The notes below the pieces were generated by a model that was not told where the DNA came from, did not search any database, and saw nothing but the letters and a program-made list of their open reading frames with translations. The position numbers and the translations under genes were made by a program. From Azorhizobium oxalatiphilum (GTDB lineage: Bacteria > Pseudomonadota > Alphaproteobacteria > Rhizobiales > Xanthobacteraceae), in NCBI RefSeq assembly GCF_014635325.1, contig NZ_BMCT01000008.1:291682-355681 (forward strand): DNA of 64,000 nt, read 5' to 3'. Positions 46,848-56,399 of the stretch are shown piece after piece. Within the stretch, counting starts at the first letter, position 1; each line of letters starts with the position of its first letter.

Positions 46848-46885
46848 GGTCCGGCTTTGATTGCTTTGCAATCGAAGCCGGATGA
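46848..46885. repeat. Dispersed repeat family C, module b only (copy C5)
   Basis: CCGGCTTTGATTGC-TTT-GCAATCGAAGCCGG (46851-46881) is a 14-bp inverted repeat with one mismatch, the same stem as module b in C2-C4. It lies between the Imm1-like start and the dioxygenase stop. Confidence 0.75.
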
Positions 46886-46914
46886 CATTCCCGATCCGCG
46901 TGTTTGAGCCGGCC

Positions 46915-47880
46915 TCAGACGAGGACGGGCAGGACTTCCTCGATGGCCGCACGGCGCGGTTCGAGGAAGGCCGGCAGTTTCAGCGCGCTGCCGAGCGAGG
47001 CGACCGGCTCGTCGGCGGCGAAGCCGGGGATGTCGGTGGCGATCTCGAACAGCACGTGGCCGGGCTCGCGGAAGTAGACCGAGCGGAAATAGTTGCGGTC
47101 CTTCTGCTCGGTAACGCGCATGCCGTGGTTCTCCTGCAGCTTCTTCACCATCGCCATTTCCTCCGCGTCATCGGCGGCGCGGAAGGCAATGTGATGCACC
47201 GAGCCGGCGCCCATGCGGGCCGGCAGGAAGCCGCCGGCGCCGCGCAGGTCCACGATGCCGCCGATGCGGGTGTCGCCGGCCCTGTAGCGCACCACATTCC
47301 CCTCACGCGCCACCTCGGTGAAGCCGAGCACGTCGGTGAGGATGGCGCCGGTGCGCTGGGTGTCCTCCAGCAGCAGGCTGGCGGAATGGAAGCCACGGAT
47401 GGCGGCATCCGCCGGCACCTCGCCGCCGGTCCAGGCGGGCTCATTTTCGATGCCGGGCAGGCCGACGATGGCAAGGCCCATGCCGTCCGGATCCTTGAAG
47501 GAGATCACCCGCTCACCAAAGCGGTCGATGGGCGCCTGATGGGCGACGCCATGTTCCACGAGGCGATGCAGCCAGTAGCCCATGGAGGCGGCAGGCACGC
47601 GGAAGACCGTCTCTTCCGTTTCGCCGACCCCGAGCCGGCCGGCGGCCGCATGGGCCCGGGGGAAGAAGGTGAGGATGGTGCCGGGCGCGCCGGTCTCGTC
47701 ACCGAAATAAAAGTGATAGGTGCCGGGATCGTCGAAATTCACCGTCTTCTTCACCAGCCGCAGCCCGAGGGTGCGGGTGTAGAAGTCGAGGTTGCGCTGG
47801 GCGGGGCCGGCAATGGCCGTGATGTGGTGAATGCCATGGGTGCCGTTGGAAAGGGCGGTGCTGGACGGGATGTTGGTCAT
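46915..47880 (-). CDS. Ring-cleaving dioxygenase, MhqO-like (VOC superfamily)
   Basis: 321 residues, two-domain VOC/glyoxalase-fold extradiol-type dioxygenase. N-terminal domain: GIHHITAIAGPAQRNLDFYTR with the first metal His pair (18-19) and FYFGDETGAPGTILTFFP. C-terminal domain: SVHHIAFRAAD with the second His and REPGHVLFEIATD with the Glu ligand. Belongs to the MhqO/PcpA-like group. Together with the MhqD-like hydrolase and divergent DoxX gene it suggests quinone or methylglyoxal-type stress handling. AGGAGA ribosome site. Confidence 0.9.
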   Translation of the reverse strand: MTNIPSSTALSNGTHGIHHITAIAGPAQRNLDFYTRTLGLRLVKKTVNFDDPGTYHFYFGDETGAPGTILTFFPRAHAAAGRLGVGETEETVFRVPAASMGYWLHRLVEHGVAHQAPIDRFGERVISFKDPDGMGLAIVGLPGIENEPAWTGGEVPADAAIRGFHSASLLLEDTQRTGAILTDVLGFTEVAREGNVVRYRAGDTRIGGIVDLRGAGGFLPARMGAGSVHHIAFRAADDAEEMAMVKKLQENHGMRVTEQKDRNYFRSVYFREPGHVLFEIATDIPGFAADEPVASLGSALKLPAFLEPRRAAIEEVLPVLV

Positions 47881-48161
47881 GGTCCGGTCTCCTGTAGGGC
47901 TGAAAGCTTATGAAGCCAAAGTCCGAAAGCGTTGGGGGCGCAGGGTTCCGGGGCGATCCCGGCCAGCGCCGTTGTCATTACAGATAGCCCTGTCCGGCCC
48001 GTTCGCCATGCTCTTTCGATTGCGCCGGTGCAATATCATTCCTGCAAACTACGAAATTGAATTGCCCATCGGAAATGAGGAAAGTCGCCCCACACCGAGA
48101 TTGCCCCGGCGGCCCGTACCGGACCTCCGAGCCTCGCAGACATCCTGATTGGAGAGTTCCG

Positions 48162-48629
48162 ATGATCACCGAAACCACTGCTTCCGGCCGCAACGTCGAT
48201 GCCCTCACCGCTCCCTATGGCGCCACCGTGCTGCGGGTCGCCCTGGGCGTGATGTTCATCTCCCACGCCTATCTGAAGTTCGCCGTCTTCACCGTCGCCG
48301 GCTTCGAGGGCTATCTGGCCGCGCAGGGCCTGCCCACCGGCCTTGCCTGGCCCATCATCCTCGCCGAGCTGATCGGCGGCATCGCCATCCTCGTCGGCTT
48401 CTACGGCCGCCTCGTTTCGCTGGCCCTGATCCCGCTGCTGCTCGGCGCCCTCGGCGTGCATGCCCCCAACGGCTGGGTGTTCAACGCCACCGGCGGCGGC
48501 TGGGAGTATCCCGCCTTTCTCGTGGTCGGCGCTCTGGCCGTGGGCCTTCTCGGCGACGGCGCCTTCGCGCTGAAGTCGGTGCGGCTGTCCCAGCTCCTCG
48601 GCGGCAAGGTGCGTCCCCGCCTCGCCTGA
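48162..48629 (+). CDS. DoxX-family membrane protein
   Basis: 155 residues with four membrane helices. Family landmarks: LRVALGVMFISHAYLKFAVF, LPTGLAWPIILAELIGGIAILVGFY (segments LAELIGGIAILVG) and GALGVHAPNGWVFNATGGGWEYPAFL. DoxX proteins are often co-located with extradiol dioxygenases (CatD/MhqO systems). TTGGAGAG ribosome site before the ATG at 48162. Divergent from the MhqO-like gene across 281 bp, so the two probably share a regulatory region. Confidence 0.88.
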   Translation: MITETTASGRNVDALTAPYGATVLRVALGVMFISHAYLKFAVFTVAGFEGYLAAQGLPTGLAWPIILAELIGGIAILVGFYGRLVSLALIPLLLGALGVHAPNGWVFNATGGGWEYPAFLVVGALAVGLLGDGAFALKSVRLSQLLGGKVRPRLA

Positions 48630-48650
48630 CCTCGCCTGATCCCGAATATC

Positions 48651-48681
48651 CGGCCGCGCAGGAAACTGCGCGGCCGTTTTC
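48651..48681 (+). terminator. Rho-independent terminator of the DoxX gene
   Basis: CGGCCGCGCAG (48651-48661) pairs with CTGCGCGGCCG (48666-48676) around GAAA, followed by TTTTCGTT. Confidence 0.92.
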
Positions 48682-49057
48682 GTTCATGCGGAAGGTATCG
48701 GGGAGAGGTATCGCCGGCGAGGGGGTTGTAAATTCGCTGGCAGCGTGGGTGGCATCATTGCCTGATACAATATTTAGGCGTAAGGGACGTTTCGTAGGGG
48801 AAGTAAAGCGCAATTTCTGCGTGTAGTGATTATTTATTCTATATCAAAAGTTTTGATTATTCGGTGTATTCAATGGTGAGGTGGGGACCATGCCGCGCAA
48901 CATCCGTTGTGTCATAAAGTAGATGCTGAAGTTATTGAGGTTCTAGCCGTGCTCGTGCGTTGATGTGGTGCGCCGCGTGTCCGCTGAAAGGGCGGAATTT
49001 CGCGCATTCATATGGATGGCCGGCATCGTCCGTTGCTTCTTTATCTATCTACTGACC
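48682..49057. other. A/T-rich intergenic region
   Basis: From about 48770 to 48960 base composition falls far below the surroundings, with CAATATTTA, GATTATTTATTCTATATC and similar runs. A 15-bp palindrome ATCAAAAGTTTTGAT lies at 48843-48857. It may be promoter DNA for the following small gene, a bound site for a nucleoid protein or MucR-type regulator, or foreign DNA. No gene could be supported here. Confidence 0.45.
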
Positions 49058-49363
49058 ATGTTTCATGAGAAAGACCATGCCGCTTTCAAGCCCGCCGATC
49101 CGGCGCGGGCGCGGGCGCGGCTTCGCTTCCGTTCGTGGCGGAACTGGCTGGCCATCGTCGGGCTGATCCTCTTCGTGCTCGGCATGTTCGTCCGGGCGCA
49201 GTGGACCAGCATCCAGAAGGATCTGTTCGCGGAAGAGCAGGCGCGCTGCGTGGAGAGGTTCGCGGGCAAGCACAGCTTCCTGTGGCTGAAGACGGATGGC
49301 TGCCTCGTGCTGGTGGACGGCAAGTGGATCCACGAAAGCCAGATGCCGAAACAGGGCCGTTGA
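49058..49363 (+). CDS. Small hypothetical membrane protein
   Basis: 101 residues from the ATG at 49058; the frame is open to a GTG at 48965 and an ATG at 49016, and no start has a clear ribosome site. Basic head (ARARARLRFRSWRNW), one membrane helix (LAIVGLILFVLGMFV), then a small extracytoplasmic part with two Cys residues (EQARCVERF and TDGCLVLVDG). I recognise no family. Codon use is ordinary for this genome after about residue 5. Confidence 0.5.
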   Translation: MFHEKDHAAFKPADPARARARLRFRSWRNWLAIVGLILFVLGMFVRAQWTSIQKDLFAEEQARCVERFAGKHSFLWLKTDGCLVLVDGKWIHESQMPKQGR

Positions 49364-49490
49364 ACGCGCCCGGCGTGTGCCGGCCGTCCCGCGTGCCGGC
49401 TGTGGGCGCCGCACGGCAGGTGAAGACGTATCGCAAAATATGCTTTAGTGCGGCGCCTGAGACGGGCGTGACGCAGGGGCAGGGCGAGAC

Positions 49491-50429
49491 GTGGCGGAAC
49501 CCTACAAGAATCTGGCCTGGGATGACTTCCGGCTCATCAAGGCGGTGGCCGACCAGCGCGGCCTGCCGGCGGCCGCGTCCCAGCTCGGCATCAACCATTC
49601 CACCGTCTTCCGCCGCCTGAAGCAGATCGAGGAGGCGCTGGGTGTCGCGCTCTTCGTGCGCCACCGCTCCGGCTATGCCCTCACCCCCGCCGGCGAGGAG
49701 GTGGTGGCGCTGGCCGGGCGGGTGGATGCGGACATCACCGCCGTCACCCGCAAGATCGCCGGGCGCGAACTCTCGCCCACCGGCGAGCTGCGGGTCGCCA
49801 CCAACGACACCCTGCTCATCAACCTGCTGATGCCGCTTCTGGCCAAGTTCCGCGCCGCCTGCCCCGATGTGCGGCTCGATCTGGTGCTGGGCAATCAGGC
49901 GGCCAACCTCTCCAAGCGCGATGCGGACGTGGCCATCCGCGCCACCGACCAGCCGCCGGACAATCTGGTGGGCCGGCGCGTCGCCCGCATCGGCTGGGCG
50001 CTCTATGGCGCGGCGGCGGCTTTCCCCGAGCCGGGCCCGCTGATGGCGGAGGCGCTGGAGGGGCGCGACTGGATCTCCCTCTCCGAGGGCTTCGGCGGCC
50101 TGAAGGTGGTGAAGGACGTGTTCGCCCGCGTGCCGCCGGAGCGCATCGTCTACAAGGTCAACACCGTGCTGGGCCTCGCGGAGGCGGTGGAGGCGGGGCT
50201 CGGCATCGGCTTCGTGCCCTGCTTCATCGCCGATGCCCGGCCGGGCCTTGTCCGCCTCGGCCCGCCGGAGCCCGATTATGCGGCCGACCTCTGGCTGCTC
50301 ACCCATCCGGATCTGCGCCATGCGGCCCGTGTGCGGGTGTTCCTGGATTTCATGGCCACCGAGATCGGCAGGTATCGCAGCTTCCTGGAAGGCAGGCCCG
50401 TGGAGGCCGCCCCCGCCGGGGAGGGGTGA
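49491..50429 (+). CDS. LysR-family transcriptional regulator
   Basis: 312 residues, GTG start. The N-terminal winged helix-turn-helix (about 9-66) contains RGLPAAASQLGINHSTVFRR, with the recognition helix, and LFVRHRSGYALTPAGEE. The co-inducer domain follows (about 95-300), LRVATNDTLLINLLMPLLAKF. The divergent HTH text (NHSTVFRRLKQIEE) resembles the subgroup of LysR proteins seen near quinone or small-molecule defence genes. Its target is unclear: HupE follows 130 bp later on the same strand. Confidence 0.88.
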   Translation: MAEPYKNLAWDDFRLIKAVADQRGLPAAASQLGINHSTVFRRLKQIEEALGVALFVRHRSGYALTPAGEEVVALAGRVDADITAVTRKIAGRELSPTGELRVATNDTLLINLLMPLLAKFRAACPDVRLDLVLGNQAANLSKRDADVAIRATDQPPDNLVGRRVARIGWALYGAAAAFPEPGPLMAEALEGRDWISLSEGFGGLKVVKDVFARVPPERIVYKVNTVLGLAEAVEAGLGIGFVPCFIADARPGLVRLGPPEPDYAADLWLLTHPDLRHAARVRVFLDFMATEIGRYRSFLEGRPVEAAPAGEG

Positions 50430-50559
50430 GGCCTCTGCCCTGCGGAACGGCAAAAAGCTCATACTTTGAGCGGCATAAATCGGTTCTCTTTCAGTGTTCC
50501 GCGTTGCCAGCGACCTGCGGATCGCGCCAATATCGCCTCATCCTGTGGAGCTTTCTGCC

Positions 50560-51162
50560 ATGACCCGTTTCCCCATCCGCTCGCTCGCCCTTGCCGGCGC
50601 CCTCGCGCTGGCGCCCTCTCTGGCCTTCGCCCATCCCGGCGGCGCCGAGGTGCACGGCTTCACCCATGGCTTCGCCCACCCGGTGACGGGCCTCGACCAT
50701 GTGCTGGCCATGGTGGCGGTGGGCATGCTGGCCTTCCAGATGGGCGGCCGGGCCATGTGGATGCTGCCGCTCACCTTCATGGCGCTGATGATCGGCGGCG
50801 GCGTCGCCGGCATGATGGGCCTCGATTTGCCTTATGTGGAGCTGGGCATCGGGCTTTCCGTGGTGGTGCTGGGCGGGGCTGTGGCCGCCGGCGTGAAGGC
50901 GCCGCTCGCCATCGCCATGGCCCTCGTGGGTGCCTTCGCCCTCTTCCACGGCCATGCCCACGGCACCGAAATGCCGGAGACGGTGAGCGGCCTTGCGTAT
51001 GGCGCCGGCTTCCTGTTCGGCACCGGCCTGCTGCATCTGGCGGGCCTCGGGCTTGGCTTCGCCGTCGGCCGCGCGGGCGAGACCCGTGGTCCGCTGTTCG
51101 TGCGCGGCGCGGGCGCGGCGTTGTGCGCGGCGGGCCTTGCCATCGTCGCGGGCGTCATCTGA
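50560..51162 (+). CDS. HupE/UreJ-family membrane protein
   Basis: 200 residues from the ATG at 50560. After a signal-like helix (SLALAGALALAPSLAFA) comes HPGGAEVHGFTHGFAHP, the His-rich HupE signature, then GLDHVLAMVAVGMLAFQMGG and five further helices, with a second His cluster (FHGHAHGTEMP). HupE and UreJ are thought to move nickel (or cobalt) for hydrogenase or urease maturation. No hydrogenase or urease gene is in the window. Confidence 0.88.
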   Translation: MTRFPIRSLALAGALALAPSLAFAHPGGAEVHGFTHGFAHPVTGLDHVLAMVAVGMLAFQMGGRAMWMLPLTFMALMIGGGVAGMMGLDLPYVELGIGLSVVVLGGAVAAGVKAPLAIAMALVGAFALFHGHAHGTEMPETVSGLAYGAGFLFGTGLLHLAGLGLGFAVGRAGETRGPLFVRGAGAALCAAGLAIVAGVI

Positions 51163-51187
51163 TCCTTATCGCCGCTGAGGCGTAACG

Positions 51188-51218
51188 CGGCCGCCCTCCG
51201 GGGCGGCCGTTTGCGTTT
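51188..51218 (+). terminator. Rho-independent terminator after hupE
   Basis: CGGCCGCCC (51188-51196) pairs with GGGCGGCCG (51201-51209), followed by TTTGCGTTT. Confidence 0.8.
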
Positions 51219-51327
51219 CGGGCCTGTTCAAACGCTGCGGAAGCTCTAAGAAGAAAGGGAATGTCTCTGCGGCTCTGCGGGGCTGGCAAGAGAACGCCAG
51301 ACGATAAAACCAGACGGGGGTTCCCTG

Positions 51328-52497
51328 ATGTTCAGCGTCCGCACCGGCCTTCTGGCCGCTCTGTCCCTTGCCTTGTGTTCCGCCTTGGCGCTGGCCGAGC
51401 CGGTGAAGGTGGGCTTCGTGGCCACTTTGTCCGGCCCCTCCGCCCCGCTCGGCGTGCACATGCGCAACGGCTTCCAGCTGGCGGTGAAGGAGCTGGGCGG
51501 CCAGCTCGGCGGCCAGCCCACCGAAGTCATCGTGGTGGATGACGAGCTGAAGCCCGATGTTGCCGTCTCCAAGGTCAAGGGCCTGCTGGATCGCGACAAG
51601 GTGGACGTGATCGCGGGCGTGGTGTTCTCGAATGTCATGATGGCCATTTCCAAGCCCGTGTTCGAGAACGAGACGGTGCTCATCTCCGGCAATGCCGGCC
51701 CCTCGCCGCTGGCCGGCAAGGGCTGCTCGCCCTATTTCTTCGCCGCCTCCTACCAGAATGATCAGGTGCACGAGATCATGGGCAAATATGCCCAGGATCA
51801 GGGCTTCAAGCGCGTGGTGCTGATGACGCCCAACTATCAGGCGGGCAAGGACGCCATGGCCGGCTTCAAGCGCCACTTCAAGGGCGAGGTGGCCGAAGAG
51901 ATCCTCACCCCGCTCGGCCAGCTGGATTTCTCCGCCGAGATCGCCAAGATCCAGGCCGCCAATCCGGACGCGCTGTTCACCTTCATGCCCGGCGGCATGG
52001 GCGTGAACCTCGTGAAGCAGTATGCGCAGGCGGGGCTGACCACCAAGATCCCCTTCCTGTCCTCCTTCACCATCGACGAGACCACGCTGCCGGCGACGCA
52101 GGAAGCTTCCATCGGCATGCTGTCGGGCGCCAACTGGGCGCCGAACATCGACACGCCGGAGAACAAGGCTTTCGTTGCCGCCTTCGAGAAGGAATACGGC
52201 ATCGTGCCCTCGCTTTATGCGGCGCAGGGCTATGACGCGGCCAAGATGATCGACGGCGCGCTGAAGGCCACCGGTGGCAAGGTTTCCGACAAGGCGGCGT
52301 TCCGCAAGGCGCTGGCGTCCGCGCCCTTCAAGTCGGTGCGCGGCGATTTCTCCATCGGCAAGAACGGCTTCCCGCTGCAGGATTTCTACGTGGTGAAGCC
52401 GGTGAAGCGCGCCGACGGCAAGTATGAGACCGTGACCGTCTCCAAGGTGTTCGACAACATGACGGACGCCTACGCGGCCGAGTGCCCGCTGAAGTGA
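51328..52497 (+). CDS. Branched-chain-type ABC substrate-binding protein (LivK-like)
   Basis: 389 residues, periplasmic-binding-protein-like fold of the Leu/Ile/Val type. Signal peptide LAALSLALCSALALA. Mature start VKVGFVATLSGPSAPLGVHMRNG; GLLDRDKVDVIAGVVFSNVMM and YDAAKMIDGALKATGG are family landmarks. First gene of a five-gene importer (51328-56114). Ligand unknown: many LivK paralogues bind aromatic acids, amides or urea instead of amino acids. Confidence 0.92.
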   Translation: MFSVRTGLLAALSLALCSALALAEPVKVGFVATLSGPSAPLGVHMRNGFQLAVKELGGQLGGQPTEVIVVDDELKPDVAVSKVKGLLDRDKVDVIAGVVFSNVMMAISKPVFENETVLISGNAGPSPLAGKGCSPYFFAASYQNDQVHEIMGKYAQDQGFKRVVLMTPNYQAGKDAMAGFKRHFKGEVAEEILTPLGQLDFSAEIAKIQAANPDALFTFMPGGMGVNLVKQYAQAGLTTKIPFLSSFTIDETTLPATQEASIGMLSGANWAPNIDTPENKAFVAAFEKEYGIVPSLYAAQGYDAAKMIDGALKATGGKVSDKAAFRKALASAPFKSVRGDFSIGKNGFPLQDFYVVKPVKRADGKYETVTVSKVFDNMTDAYAAECPLK

Positions 52498-52591
52498 GCA
52501 TCTGCTCGGCACTGTTTCTAGCCCTCGCCCCTTGCGGGGAGGGAGCCTGTCACGTTTGAGGATCTCGGAGCGCCCGATGCGTAAGAGCAAC

Positions 52592-52737
52592 CTGCCCTCT
52601 CCCCCCTTGCGGGGGAGAGTTGGAGAGGGGGGTATCGCGGGTGCGTCTGTCGTGTCCTCTGGCTGGCCGGATGTCGCTTTCACGGAGAGGGCATTACCCC
52701 CCTCCCCAACCCTCCCCCGCAAGGGGGGAGGGGGCAC
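52592..52737. repeat. Dispersed repeat family B (copy B2) inside the liv operon
   Basis: Left arm CCCTCTCCCCCCTTGCGGGG, then GGAGAGTTGGAGAGGGGGG; right arm GCATTACCCCCCTCCCCAAC, then CCTCCCCCGCAAGGGGGGAG. The order is the reverse complement of copy B1. It fills most of the 288-bp gap between the binding-protein gene and livH. A weaker half copy (CCTCGCCCCTTGCGGGGAGG) precedes it at about 52521-52541. Confidence 0.85.
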
Positions 52738-52785
52738 GTTCCGTTTGTCAGAAAATCCCGCGCGAATCCGTTCCCTGCTGAGCCC

Positions 52786-53709
52786 ATGAGCACCGTTCTT
52801 CTCGTTTCCCAGCTTCTCAACGGCCTCCAGCTCGGCCTCGTGCTGTTCCTCGTGGCGGCGGGCCTGACGCTGGTGTTCGGCGTCATGGACTTCATCAATC
52901 TCGCCCATGGCGTGCAGTACATGCTGGGCGCGTATCTCGTGGCCATGTGCGTGGGCTTCACCGGCCATTTCGGCCTTGGCCTGCTGCTTGGCCTCATCGG
53001 CGCGCTGGTGCTGGGCATCGTGCTGGAATGGTTGGTGTTCCGGCATCTGACAAGGCGCGATCATCTGGAGCAGGTGCTCGGCACCTTCGGCGTCATCCTG
53101 GTGGTGACGGAAGGCGTGCGCATGATCTTCGGCACCGCGCCGCTGGCCATGCCCATGCCGGTGGCCCTGTCCGGCTCGGTGACGCTCTTTCCCGGCCTCA
53201 ACTATCCGGTCTGGCGGCTCGTCATCATCGCGGTCGGGCTCGCCGTCGCGGGGCTCCTGTGGTTCCTCGTCCATCGCACGCGGCTCGGCATGCTGGTGCG
53301 CGCCGGCTCCACCCATCCCGGCATCGTCTCGGCGCTGGGGGTGAATATCGACCGGCTGTTCCTGTTCGTCTTCGCCTTCGGCGCCATGCTGGCGGGGCTG
53401 GCCGGGGCCATGGCGGGGCCGCTGGTTTCGGTGGAGCCCACCATGGGTGACAATGTGCTCATCATCGCCTTCGTGGTGGTGGTGATCGGCGGCATCGGCT
53501 CCATCAAGGGGGCGTTCGTGGGCGCGCTGGCGGTGGGGCTGGTGGATACGCTCGGCCGCGCCTTCGCCGTGGATCTGCTGCGCCTCGTCATGGACAGGTC
53601 CGCCGCCGCCACCGCAGGTCCCGCGCTGTCCTCCATGCTCATCTATGTGCTGATGGCGCTGGTGCTGGGGCTGCGCCCATCCGGCCTGTTCGGGCCGAAG
53701 AAGGCGTGA
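52786..53709 (+). CDS. livH: Branched-chain-type ABC permease LivH
   Basis: 307 residues, inner-membrane permease with eight or so helices. Landmarks: QLLNGLQLGLVLFLVAAGLTLVFGVMDFINLAHG (segments LTLVFGVMDFINLAHG) and the EAA-like GIGSIKGAFVGALAVGLVDTLG loop that contacts the ATPases. Its TGA overlaps the ATG of livM. Confidence 0.95.
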   Translation: MSTVLLVSQLLNGLQLGLVLFLVAAGLTLVFGVMDFINLAHGVQYMLGAYLVAMCVGFTGHFGLGLLLGLIGALVLGIVLEWLVFRHLTRRDHLEQVLGTFGVILVVTEGVRMIFGTAPLAMPMPVALSGSVTLFPGLNYPVWRLVIIAVGLAVAGLLWFLVHRTRLGMLVRAGSTHPGIVSALGVNIDRLFLFVFAFGAMLAGLAGAMAGPLVSVEPTMGDNVLIIAFVVVVIGGIGSIKGAFVGALAVGLVDTLGRAFAVDLLRLVMDRSAAATAGPALSSMLIYVLMALVLGLRPSGLFGPKKA

Positions 53710-54662
53710 TGGCGCGCATGTCCCGTCTCCGCTCACCCGGCGCGATCGCGCTTCTGGTCACGCTCGGCTTCCTCGCGGCGCTGGCCGTCGCCTATGTGCA
53801 GGACAGCACCTACTGGATGGCGACGCTGGCCCGCATGGCGGCACTCGCATTGTCCGCCGTTTCGCTCTCCTTCCTCGTGGGGCAGGCGGGGCTGGTGAGC
53901 TTCGGCCACGCCGCCCCCGTGGGCATCGGCGCCTATGCGGTATTGATCGCCGGCGAATTTGGCGTGCGTGAGGTGATGATCGTGCTGCCGCTGGCTTTTG
54001 CCGCCGCCGCGCTGTTCTCCGCGCTCACCGGCGCCATCGCGCTGCGTACGCGGGGCGTCTATTTCATCATGATCACGCTGGCCTTCGCGCAGATGGCCTT
54101 CTATGTGGCGGCGAGCCTCTCCGCTTTCGGCGGCGATGACGGCATGGCCATCGCCGGGCGCTCGACCTTCCTCGGCGAGCGCATCCTGCGGCGGGATCAC
54201 GGCCTCGCGCTCCTCGCCATCGGCCTTCTGGGCGTGGGCCTGTTCGTGCTGGGTCGCGTCACGGCCTCGAAATTCGGCCTCGTGCTCAGGGCGGCGCGGG
54301 ACAATGAAACCCGCGTGCGGGCGCTGGGTCTTGCCACCTATGGCCATCGCCTTGCGGCCCTCGCGCTGGCGGGGGGCGTGGCGGGCCTCTCCGGTGCGCT
54401 GCTCGCCAATCAGGCCGAGTTCGTCTCCCCGTCCTACATGAACTGGCACGTGTCCGGGCAGGCCATCGTCATGGTGGCGCTGGGCGGGGCGGGGCATCTG
54501 GTGGGCGGGGTCATCGGTGCGGTGGCGGTGACGCTGCTGGACGAGGCCATCGGCCATTACACCGAATACTGGAAGCTCGGTCTCGGCCTCGTTGTGGTGG
54601 GCGCCGCGCTGCTGCGCGGGCGCGGGCTGCTGAGGCGCATCGTGGGAGGCCAGCATGACTGA
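53709..54662 (+). CDS. livM: Branched-chain-type ABC permease LivM
   Basis: 317 residues. Start ATG at 53709 overlaps the livH stop (GTGATGG); the GTG at 53706 is less likely. LivM landmarks: LVGQAGLVSFGHAAPVGIGAYA, YFIMITLAFAQM, and the GGAGHLVGGVIGAVAVTLLDE coupling segment. Next gene overlaps by 8 bp. Confidence 0.95.
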   Translation: MARMSRLRSPGAIALLVTLGFLAALAVAYVQDSTYWMATLARMAALALSAVSLSFLVGQAGLVSFGHAAPVGIGAYAVLIAGEFGVREVMIVLPLAFAAAALFSALTGAIALRTRGVYFIMITLAFAQMAFYVAASLSAFGGDDGMAIAGRSTFLGERILRRDHGLALLAIGLLGVGLFVLGRVTASKFGLVLRAARDNETRVRALGLATYGHRLAALALAGGVAGLSGALLANQAEFVSPSYMNWHVSGQAIVMVALGGAGHLVGGVIGAVAVTLLDEAIGHYTEYWKLGLGLVVVGAALLRGRGLLRRIVGGQHD

Positions 54663-55406
54663 GCCCATCCTGCGTCTCGAAAACCTCTCCAAATCCTATG
54701 GCGCGCTCACCGTCACCAGCGACGTGTCGCTGGATCTTCGGCCGGGCGAGGTGCATGCCCTCATCGGCCCCAATGGCGCCGGCAAGACCACGCTCGTGGG
54801 CGAGATCGCAGGCGCCGTCACGCCCGATGCCGGCCGCATCCTGTTCGCCGGGCGCGATGTGACCCAGCTGAACGTCTCGGCCCGCGCGCGTCTGGGTCTC
54901 GGCCGGGTGTTCCAGATCTCTCAGGTTGTCGGCAGCTTCAGCGCGCGGGACAATGTGCGCCTTGCGGCGCTGGCCCATCGTGGGGGCAGCTGGGGCCTGT
55001 GGCGGCCGGCCTCCAGCGATGCCGCGCTCACGGCGGCGGCGGACGCGGCGCTGGATCGCGTCGGCCTCTCCGCGCGTGCCGATGTGGCGGCGGGTGTGCT
55101 CGCCCATGGCGAGCGGCGGGCGCTGGAACTGGCCATGGCGCTGGCGCAGGCGCCGAAGGTTCTGCTGCTGGACGAGCCCATGGCAGGCACCGGACGGGCC
55201 GAGGGTGCGCGCCTGACTGAGCTTCTGCTCAGCCTCAAGGGCACGCTGCCCATGCTGCTGGTGGAGCACGACATGGCCACCGTCTTCGCCCTTGCCGATC
55301 GCATCACGGTGCTGATCGGCGGCGCGGTTGCCATCACCGGCACGCCGGAGGCGGTGCGGGCGGACCCGCAGGTGCGCCGCGCCTATCTGGGCGAGGAGGA
55401 CGCGGT

Positions 55407-55410
<4 letters not shown>
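54655..55410 (+). CDS. livG: ABC ATPase LivG
   Basis: 251 residues. Walker [10 protein letters not shown] (about 38-46), the extended GLGRVFQISQVV segment in the Q-loop position, signature-like LAHGERRALELAMALAQ, Walker B VLLLDEPMAGTG and switch His VEHDM. The AHGE(R)R signature is the usual LivG form. Overlaps livM and livF. Confidence 0.95.
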
Positions 55411-56114
<704 letters not shown>

Positions 56115-56218
56115 GGGGCGGCGGCTTTCCTGTGGGTGCGGCGCGGCCGTGCATTCAAGGCAGCGGCCTGTATTTCCCCGCACGGTTTTCGAGCGTGCCC
56201 CCGCGGCCAACGCGACAG

Positions 56219-56261
56219 GCTCCCTCTCCCGCTTGCGGGGGAGGGCTGGGGAGGGGGCAAG
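56219..56261. repeat. Dispersed repeat family B, half copy (B4)
   Basis: CTCCCTCTCCCGCTTGCGGG continuing GGAGGGCTGGGGAGGGGGCA: one arm without an inverted partner. It lies in the 285-bp gap between livF and the MpaB-like gene; no gene was seen in the gap. Confidence 0.75.
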
Positions 56262-56399
56262 GGCGCGTGGCAGGGGCAAGGGCGCAACGGAGGGCCTAAG
56301 CCAGCCTGCCGCTAGGTCTGCCCCAACGGCTGACCCACCGCCATGCGGCAGCGCAATACCAATGCGGGAACCCGGCCCGCCGCCCCACGTTGCCCTGCC

